Assembly: GCA_934256595.1 (NCBI GenBank)
Contig: CAKQOW010000005.1
Location: 1-64,000 of the forward strand
DNA length: 64,000 bases
Source: an uncultured Clostridia bacterium
GTDB taxonomy: Bacteria > Bacillota > Clostridia > Peptostreptococcales > Anaerovoracaceae
Reading direction: 5' to 3'
Part shown: positions 17,577 to 22,923 of the stretch, one piece after another
How positions within the stretch are numbered: the stretch's first letter is position 1
How the letters are laid out: each line of letters begins with the position of its first letter
Notes under the pieces: model-generated
Told to the model about the DNA's origin: nothing
The model's database searches: none
Seen by the model: only the letters and a program-made list of their open reading frames with translations
Translations under genes and position numbers: made by a program

Positions 17577-18485
17577 TTAATTTTTATCCTGCCGTTCTAT
17601 ATACGGATTGACGTGTACCATGCAGTGCTTGACATCAGGGAAATTTTTTTCGATTTCATTATGAACGCGCTCTGCTATGCCGTGAGCATCATAGAGGTTC
17701 AGATTCCCGTCTGCCGCAATCTCTATATCCGTATATATCTTTGCTCCGAAAATTCTCGTCTTGATATCATCAACCGCCAGCACACCCTCCTGCTGCTGCA
17801 CAACCTCTCTCATTTTTTCAACGGTTTCATCATCACAGGATTTGTCCGTAAGCTTGCCTACGGCCTCCATAAATATATCAACTGTGACTTTTAATATCAT
17901 CACGCAGATTATGAGGCTGGCGATAGGGTCAAGCACCTGAAATCCAAGCCTTGCGCCGAGTATTCCCGCAAAGCTTCCCACCGATGACAGCACATCTGAT
18001 CTGTGGTGCCACGCCTCTGCCATAAGGGCGCTTGAGTTTATCTTCTTTGCTCCGTTTCTGGTATACCAGAACATTGCTTCCTTTGATACTATTGAAACCA
18101 CAGCTGCTATAAGGGCTATAAGGCCGGGAGTTTCAATGTTGTCATAGTTACCGTAAAGAACAGTTTTAACTCCCGAATATCCTATTCCAAGACCTACAGC
18201 ACACAGCACTACCGAAAGTATAATCGCCGCGATACACTCTATTCTTTCGTGGCCGTACTGATGATCGTGGTCCGGGTCCTTAGCTGCTATTTTGACTCCC
18301 GCAATAACCACCATGCTGCTGAATACATCAGACAGCGAGTGTATGGCATCTGAAACCATAGCCGCGGATCTGCCGAAAATACCCGCAAAGAGCTTGAATG
18401 CGGCCAGCACAATGTTGCCGACCCCGCTTACCACAGATATCTTAACTGCAATCTGTTCATTTGTCTTTGACTTATTCTCTCTCAT
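17577..18485 (-). CDS. Cation diffusion facilitator (CDF) metal efflux protein
   Basis: A 302-residue CDF transporter with six membrane helices and a C-terminal ferredoxin-like cytoplasmic domain (from about residue 205, VDDIKTRIFGAKIYTDIEI). Metal-site signatures are seen: SDAIHSLSDVFSS (HxxxD) in helix 2, the histidine-rich DHDHQYGHERIE loop and AWHHRSDVLSS (HxxxD) in helix 5. It exports a divalent metal (Zn, Fe, Mn, Co or Ni) against protons. A leader with a strong terminator lies upstream, so metal-responsive attenuation is possible. Confidence 0.92.
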   Translation of the reverse strand: MRENKSKTNEQIAVKISVVSGVGNIVLAAFKLFAGIFGRSAAMVSDAIHSLSDVFSSMVVIAGVKIAAKDPDHDHQYGHERIECIAAIILSVVLCAVGLGIGYSGVKTVLYGNYDNIETPGLIALIAAVVSIVSKEAMFWYTRNGAKKINSSALMAEAWHHRSDVLSSVGSFAGILGARLGFQVLDPIASLIICVMILKVTVDIFMEAVGKLTDKSCDDETVEKMREVVQQQEGVLAVDDIKTRIFGAKIYTDIEIAADGNLNLYDAHGIAERVHNEIEKNFPDVKHCMVHVNPYIERQDKN

Positions 18486-18660
18486 AAATTATCACCTTAT
18501 CTATTCTATTCGCATCCCCTGAATTGTTACTCTGCCGCAAATGGGGTTAGGTCATAAAAAAACATCTGAGGGGACTGTATTGTCCCGCAGATGTTAATAA
18601 TCTGTTGCCTTAAGCCCGGCTTTCACCTGACAAAAATATTTTAATATATCACGCTGCCTG
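18486..18660 (-). promoter_or_regulatory. 5' leader of the CDF gene, candidate metal-sensing RNA
   Basis: A structured-looking leader of about 170 nt between the flavoprotein gene and the efflux gene. Reading the minus strand it holds GGTGAAAGCCGGGCTT, then AAGGCAACAG, then a complete intrinsic terminator, then CTAACCCCATTTGCGG before the GGTGAT ribosome site. A terminator inside the leader of a metal exporter matches the arrangement of czcD (NiCo) riboswitches, and GCAAC segments are part of that class, but I could not verify the consensus. It fits neither the yybP-ykoY Mn element nor a cobalamin riboswitch well. Confidence 0.45.
18556..18595 (-). terminator. Attenuator-like intrinsic terminator in CDF leader
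   Basis: On the minus strand AACATCTG then GGGAC pair with GTCCC and CAGATGTT (13 bp with a small bulge, AATACA loop), followed by seven T. It lies 70 bp upstream of the CDF start and points toward it, so it could stop transcription before the gene unless prevented. Confidence 0.85.
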
Positions 18661-18666
18661 TGTCAA

Positions 18667-19194
18667 CTATTTTACCTTGTCTGTCAGCATTGCAATCTTT
18701 TTAAGGTCATTAGGTCTGTTGGCAAGGTCGTCTTTTTCTCCTGCACTTACAGGCTCATAAAATACCATATCCCAGTCAAGATAGTCTGCTATGCACCTGA
18801 ATGTATCCTCTATAATCCTGTACTGAGGACCCTCAAGTTCATCTTCGCCTATGGCAATAACGCCTATCTGCTTTTTCTGCGCCTTAAGCAGATTGCATCT
18901 TGCATACAGCTTATCTATTGCAAGTTTAAGCTGAGCTGTCATGCCCCACCAGTATACAGGTGTTGCAAAGAGAATGAAATCAGCCTCTTCAATCCTAGCT
19001 ATCACTTCATTGGTATCATCTTTATCAATGCAGTTCCCCTCGTTCTGACAGAAAAGACAGGCTTTGCACGGCGCTATTTTTTTAGCCTTAAGATTTATGA
19101 TTTCAAAATCATTATCCGCACCGCCCGTAAAAGCGTTAATGGCAGCCACTGTATTTCCCTGTCTGGGACTTCCGTTAAGTATTAATTTCTTCAT
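18667..19194 (-). CDS. NAD(P)H-dependent FMN reductase / iron-sulfur flavoprotein family
   Basis: A 175-residue flavodoxin-fold protein. The FMN phosphate loop is LNGSPRQGNTVAAI (6-19) and FATPVYWWGMTAQLK follows the second flavin contact. A CKACLFCQNEGNC cysteine motif (43-55) is of the type found in Isf-like iron-sulfur flavoproteins, which reduce peroxides, quinones or other small acceptors. It lies between the SDR gene and the CDF leader, each with own spacing, so it is probably monocistronic. Confidence 0.85.
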   Translation of the reverse strand: MKKLILNGSPRQGNTVAAINAFTGGADNDFEIINLKAKKIAPCKACLFCQNEGNCIDKDDTNEVIARIEEADFILFATPVYWWGMTAQLKLAIDKLYARCNLLKAQKKQIGVIAIGEDELEGPQYRIIEDTFRCIADYLDWDMVFYEPVSAGEKDDLANRPNDLKKIAMLTDKVK

Positions 19195-19273
19195 ACTGCT
19201 AACTCTCCTCTCATTTCTTAATCCTGCTGTTTATTATATACAAAGCGCAGGTTTAATACAATATCTCACCCTA

Positions 19274-20068
19274 TTATCCGCCATACATTCTGCCCACAAT
19301 ATACGACACCAGCCCTGCCGGCAGTATCTTGACAAGAACGCAAAACAGTCTGTACTTAAATCCTATCGTATATATCGGTCTTACTTTTCCTGCTGAAGCG
19401 ACAGTCGCTATCAGGCGAGCCGCTTTTTCAGGCTTCATACCGTTTTGCTCATCGTGCTCCATTACCGCGACGCTCCTTGTAATCCTGCCGCTGTATATTT
19501 CATCGCCCGCATAAGATTTTTCTCTCGCGCCCGTAAAGCCTGTGCATATATCTCCCGGCTGCACTGCGCATACGCTTATTCCATACGGCCTTACCTCATT
19601 GATAAGCGCCATTGTGTATGAGTTTATCGCCGCCTTTGCCGCCGAATAATATGCCTGAAACGGTATTGCGACAGGCGCCGCCACCGAGCTTATATTTACT
19701 ATCCTGCCAAAGCCCTGCCTGCGCATAACCGGTATCACCGCCCTGTTCATATTAACCATTCCGAAGAAATTAACGTCAAACTGTTTTTTTGCGTCAGCGG
19801 TTTCTGTAAACTCTACAGCGCCGGATATGCCAAATCCCGCATTGTTAATCAGCACATCAATCCTGCCTGCCTTGTCTATAATATATGAGACGGCTTCTTT
19901 GATACGCTCCTCATCAGTCACATCAGCGGATATATGGTTTATACCTGCCGCACCCTCTCTGCGCCTGCTTATCTCAAAGACCTCATAGCCCTTTGCTTTC
20001 ATTTCAAGAGCCGTACAAAGACCGATGCCCGATGTGCCGCCTGTAATTACACATATTTTCTGTTCCAT
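19274..20068 (-). CDS. Short-chain dehydrogenase/reductase
   Basis: A 264-residue classical SDR: nucleotide-binding TGGTSGIG (9-16), NNAG at about 76-79, catalytic Ser and YYSAAK around 140-150. A C-terminal segment (FKYRLFCVLVKILPAGLVSYIVGRMYG) is hydrophobic, resembling membrane-associated SDRs that act on lipids, retinoid-like or sterol substrates. It directly follows the ABC permease gene (1 bp gap), so it is the last gene of the AbrB-ABC operon. Substrate unknown. Confidence 0.85.
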   Translation of the reverse strand: MEQKICVITGGTSGIGLCTALEMKAKGYEVFEISRRREGAAGINHISADVTDEERIKEAVSYIIDKAGRIDVLINNAGFGISGAVEFTETADAKKQFDVNFFGMVNMNRAVIPVMRRQGFGRIVNISSVAAPVAIPFQAYYSAAKAAINSYTMALINEVRPYGISVCAVQPGDICTGFTGAREKSYAGDEIYSGRITRSVAVMEHDEQNGMKPEKAARLIATVASAGKVRPIYTIGFKYRLFCVLVKILPAGLVSYIVGRMYGG

Positions 20069-20069
20069 A

Positions 20070-20819
20070 TTATTTATTGTCCTTTACCATCATTTTTTTG
20101 AATGCAATAATCGCAAGCACAGACATTACAGCCGCATACGCAATATCTGTAGCAAGATACATTGCAAAGCCCTCATATTCACCGGCTACAGCCATTCTGC
20201 CCATACATGTTGCAGGATACCACGGCAGGAATTTGCATACCGTTTCAAGGCTGCCCATTGTTTCAAGAGGCATCCACGCGCCGCCCAGCACCGCGCTTAT
20301 AGTTATGATTGCGCTTGATACTCCTGGGGCCGACTTGTCCGACAGAATACTTCCAAACAGAATACCGATAGCCGTCATAACAACTATAATCGGAAAATCC
20401 ACTGCAAAGTTAAGCAGCACACCGCCAAAGCTGAGGCTTACGCCTGTTGCCGCCGCAATTATGTATGAAACTATAACACATATGATTATCTGCATATATC
20501 CGAGAATAATTCCCGGAACACCATACCCTATAATATAGTCTGAGGTTTTCATAGGTGATGAATAAAGCCTTGAAAGCAGTGAAGTGGTTCTGTCCTTGCT
20601 TACAAGTATAGCCATATAAAGCATTACAAAGGCAAATGCAAACACTATTATCCCCGGCATAAGAACATCTATATCAAACCAGTAGGCATCAGGGGTATAA
20701 TGCCCTATAAGCTGAAACATTCCTATCATTGCAATGGGAAAAATAACGCAGAATATTATTCCCAGCGGGTCTCTCAATATCTCCTTTATATTTCTTGATG
20801 CAAAATTCCATGCTTTCAT
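20070..20819 (-). CDS. ABC-2 type transporter permease
   Basis: A 249-residue permease with six predicted helices and the ABC-2 layout (helix near 23-42, then pairs at 55-77, 105-130, 137-160, 165-185, 222-242). It begins MKAWNFASRNIKEILRDPLG, the usual N-terminus of drug/lipid exporter permeases. Its start overlaps the stop of the ATPase gene by one base (TAATG), so the two form one exporter. Cargo is unknown; a bacteriocin-like, drug or lipid substrate is possible given the neighbouring double-glycine peptides. Confidence 0.88.
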   Translation of the reverse strand: MKAWNFASRNIKEILRDPLGIIFCVIFPIAMIGMFQLIGHYTPDAYWFDIDVLMPGIIVFAFAFVMLYMAILVSKDRTTSLLSRLYSSPMKTSDYIIGYGVPGIILGYMQIIICVIVSYIIAAATGVSLSFGGVLLNFAVDFPIIVVMTAIGILFGSILSDKSAPGVSSAIITISAVLGGAWMPLETMGSLETVCKFLPWYPATCMGRMAVAGEYEGFAMYLATDIAYAAVMSVLAIIAFKKMMVKDNK

Positions 20820-21544
20820 TACAGCTCACCTCCCACCAGTTTAACAAATGCATCTTCAAAACTCGCTGTTCCGGCTTTTTCAATAAGCCCCTGTGCGCTT
20901 CCGGAAGCTATAATCCGTCCGGCTTTCATAATCGCTATATTGTCTGCAAGAGCCTCTGCCTCCTCCATATAGTGAGTTGTAAGTATTATTGTCTTGTGGC
21001 CTTTCAGTCCCTTTATTATCTTCCAGAGCTCTCTCCTTGCTATAACGTCAAGTCCCAGCGTAGGCTCGTCTAAAAACAGTATCTCGGGATCTGATATCAG
21101 CGCCATTGCAATGGAAAGTCTTCTCTGCCAGCCTCCCGAAAGTGTCTTTGCTCTCTGATTTATTATTTCCTCAAACTTAAACTCGGAAATTATCTCCTTA
21201 ATCCTGTCTTTATCTTTAATCCCATATACCCCCGCTATAAATTCAAGGTTTTCCCTTACTGTCAGGTTGCCTGCAACTGCTGTTTCCTGCGGAGATACAT
21301 TTACAATCTCCTTTACCTTATCCGGGCTGTTTACAACAGAACAGCCGTTAAGCAGCGCATCACCTGAGGTGGGAATACTAAGCGCCGTAAGCATTTTAAT
21401 TGTGGTAGTCTTGCCTGCTCCGTTAATTCCAAGCAGCGCAAACAGCTCTCCATCCTTTATCGCAAGTGATATATTATCTACTGCCGTCCTGCTGCCAAAC
21501 ACCTTGGTCAGGCCTTTTATCTCTATGCCCCTTTTCTCACTCAT
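20819..21544 (-). CDS. ABC transporter ATP-binding protein
   Basis: A 241-residue ABC ATPase of the drug/lipid exporter type. Walker A is GINGAGKTTT, the signature is LSGGWQRR and Walker B is ILFLDEPTLGLD, then H-loop TTHYMEE. I use the ATG at 21544, which sits 8 bp after GGAGG and overlaps the AbrB stop; the frame continues to 21577 without a ribosome site. It powers the adjacent ABC-2 permease. No peptidase C39 domain is present, so this pump would not cleave double-glycine leaders itself. Confidence 0.93.
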   Translation of the reverse strand: MSEKRGIEIKGLTKVFGSRTAVDNISLAIKDGELFALLGINGAGKTTTIKMLTALSIPTSGDALLNGCSVVNSPDKVKEIVNVSPQETAVAGNLTVRENLEFIAGVYGIKDKDRIKEIISEFKFEEIINQRAKTLSGGWQRRLSIAMALISDPEILFLDEPTLGLDVIARRELWKIIKGLKGHKTIILTTHYMEEAEALADNIAIMKAGRIIASGSAQGLIEKAGTASFEDAFVKLVGGEL

Positions 21545-21755
21545 CGCTTTTGCCTCCCATTTTTTTAATTCCGTCAAAGATAAGGTCAGCCACCGACAGC
21601 TCCGTTATTGCAATGCCCTTCTCCTTGTCTGCAAGCAGAAGCACAGAGTCTCCGGGCTTTAAATCAAACATATCTCTTACGGCCTTGGGAATAACTATCT
21701 GGCCCTTTTCACCGATTTTAACCGGCTGCATATATTTACCCTCAGGAAATTTCAT
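21537..21755 (-). CDS. AbrB-family regulator heading the ABC operon
   Basis: A 72-residue SpoVT/AbrB-like DNA-binding protein (MQPVKIGEKGQIVIPKAVRDMF is the swapped-hairpin core). The ATG at 21755 follows TGGAGGT; the open frame continues upstream to 21866 across the promoter and is not used. Its stop overlaps the ATPase start, so regulator and exporter are co-translated. A perfect sigma-A promoter with a palindrome over the -10 box lies 40-70 bp upstream, suggesting autoregulation. Confidence 0.85.
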   Translation of the reverse strand: MKFPEGKYMQPVKIGEKGQIVIPKAVRDMFDLKPGDSVLLLADKEKGIAITELSVADLIFDGIKKMGGKSDE

Positions 21756-21786
21756 AGATTTACCTCCAGTTTTAAAAGTGTAACTT

Positions 21787-21824
21787 GTATAACTAATTAT
21801 ACTTTTCACCCATACCTTTGTCAA
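21787..21824 (-). promoter_or_regulatory. Sigma-A promoter with overlapping operator palindrome
   Basis: On the minus strand TTGACA (21819..21824), 17 bp, TATAAT (21796..21801): a full consensus promoter. The inverted repeat GTATAA-CTAA-TTATAC (21787..21802) covers the -10 box, so a dimeric regulator bound there would block polymerase. The AbrB-family gene it drives is the obvious candidate. Confidence 0.75.
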
Positions 21825-21830
21825 GCAATT

Positions 21831-21887
21831 AAAAACAGAGCCAGGCTTTGCTCTGCAGCATATCATTTGCTCTGCCTGGCTCTGTTT
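21831..21887 (-). terminator. Long terminator embedded in the end of the zinc-ribbon gene
   Basis: AAACAGAGCCAGGC (21833..21846) and GCCTGGCTCTGTTT (21874..21887) are a perfect 14 bp inverted repeat ending in TTTTT on the minus strand. The upstream arm lies inside the last codons of the small Zn-ribbon gene. It ends the double-glycine-peptide transcript before the AbrB-ABC promoter. Confidence 0.85.
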
Positions 21888-22045
21888 AAAATTTCAAGTT
21901 CTTTTTTCTCTCTGCATTTCCTGCATATCATATCGGAAACTATATCATCGCTTTGCAAAAATCCTTCCCGCTTGTACTCTGCCTGTCTTGTTCCCATAAT
22001 CCTGCCGCACTGCGGGCATATCACGTTTCTGGTTACTGTTATCAT
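21863..22045 (-). CDS. Small zinc-ribbon-like protein
   Basis: A 60-residue protein with two CxxC pairs (CPQCG at 10-14 and CRKC at 41-44), enough for one zinc ribbon. The N-terminal MITVTRNVICPQCGRIMGTR looks like an rRNA- or DNA-binding ribbon, but I recognise no named family. It is the third gene after two double-glycine peptides, 9 bp downstream of the Nif11-type precursor, and may be a co-expressed accessory factor. Its final codons double as terminator stem. Confidence 0.6.
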   Translation of the reverse strand: MITVTRNVICPQCGRIMGTRQAEYKREGFLQSDDIVSDMICRKCREKKELEILNRARQSK

Positions 22046-22054
22046 TACCTCGGA

Positions 22055-22435
22055 TTATCTGTTCCTGTCGTTATTGCACAGCCACAGTCCTTTTTCGTAT
22101 GAGCAGTAGGAACATTCTCCGCAGATTCTGCTTATCCCGCATGAAGAACATATCTCACTCGAGCTTCTGCAATTGTCAGTTTCTTTACATCTCCAGCCGC
22201 CGCATCTGTTCATTACCGTTGTAATGAGTCTTCCGTCACCGTTGTGACATCCGCCGCCTGATACATTGTCAAGTTCTTCATCTGCAATTTCGCCTGTCTT
22301 ACGGTTAAGCTGCTGCAGGTACGCATTTGCGCTCTCTTCAGTCAGCTCAATATTGTTTTTCTCAGCAACAGCTATCAGCTCTTCAACCGTTTTTGCCTCT
22401 TTCGCTTTTGCCATAAGTTCTTTGTTCATTTCCAT
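22055..22435 (-). CDS. Nif11-type leader, cysteine-rich peptide precursor (putative RiPP)
   Basis: A 126-residue precursor-like protein. Residues 1-58 follow the Nif11-like leader pattern (MEMNKELMAKAKEAKTVEEL...EKNNIELTEE) and end in the double-glycine site ELDNVSGG (54-61). The predicted core of 65 residues holds ten cysteines (63, 78, 83, 89, 96, 99, 105, 108, 111, 120), with CSSCG and CGECSYC pairs, plus two Trp. Start ATG 22435 follows GAGGAGAG. Leaders of this class guide lanthionine or other maturases and are removed by C39 peptidase exporters; neither enzyme is in the window. An unmodified metal-binding or disulfide-rich secreted peptide is the alternative. Confidence 0.7.
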   Translation of the reverse strand: MEMNKELMAKAKEAKTVEELIAVAEKNNIELTEESANAYLQQLNRKTGEIADEELDNVSGGGCHNGDGRLITTVMNRCGGWRCKETDNCRSSSEICSSCGISRICGECSYCSYEKGLWLCNNDRNR

Positions 22436-22489
22436 AATTTCTCTCCTCATATTAATTTTTTGCTGCGCAATCAAAAGCCAGTTTCCGAT

Positions 22490-22792
22490 TTAAAGTGCCC
22501 GTATAATATATTCCTCCGGCAGGCCGACTGCTCCCAGAGCCTCTGACTCTATCATATACTGCCACTTGCCCATCATATAGGTACTGTATGTAATTCTTCC
22601 GGTTTCCTTTGCCGAAGTTCCGTCAGCCTTGCCGTAGTAAAACTCAACGCGGTCTCCATTTTTGTAGCGACCCTGCGTATCACCGCCGCAGGTAACCTGT
22701 GCCATCTTGCCCCCGCTTACCTCTTTTAAAGCCTCATCATTCATTTCCGCCGCAGCATTCTTTGCCGCGTACATATCTTTTTCCTTTTTCAT
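22490..22792 (-). CDS. Double-glycine leader peptide precursor (bacteriocin-like)
   Basis: A 100-residue protein with a short hydrophilic leader ending MNDEALKEVSGG (residues 17-28), the classic double-glycine processing site. The remaining 72 residues are rich in Gly, Tyr and charged residues, with a single Cys, and look like a small folded beta domain (KNGDRVEFYYGKADGT; MGKWQYMIESEALGA) more than a pore-forming bacteriocin. It lies 54 bp upstream of the Nif11-type gene, on the same transcript. No immunity gene is recognised nearby. Confidence 0.6.
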   Translation of the reverse strand: MKKEKDMYAAKNAAAEMNDEALKEVSGGKMAQVTCGGDTQGRYKNGDRVEFYYGKADGTSAKETGRITYSTYMMGKWQYMIESEALGAVGLPEEYIIRAL

Positions 22793-22923
22793 TCCGCTCT
22801 CCTCTGCACCTTTTTCACGTTGTTTTTTCTCTCTACCCTTTTATACAACACAAATGAGAAAAAGTATATGTTTTTTCATTTTTTCTCTGCTGTATTACCT
22901 CAGATACAAGCTCCGCTGTAAAC

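Noticed and set aside
18486..18660. Cobalamin riboswitch before the CDF gene (GGTGAAAGCCGG looks like its core)
   Set aside because: The neighbouring GGGAA...GCCACTG segments of that class are missing and the gene is a metal exporter, not a cobalamin gene. I report only a generic candidate metal leader.
22055..22792. A complete lanthipeptide or sactipeptide biosynthesis cluster
   Set aside because: No modification enzyme, C39 protease or immunity gene is near; only precursor-like genes are supported. The adjacent ABC exporter lacks a peptidase domain.
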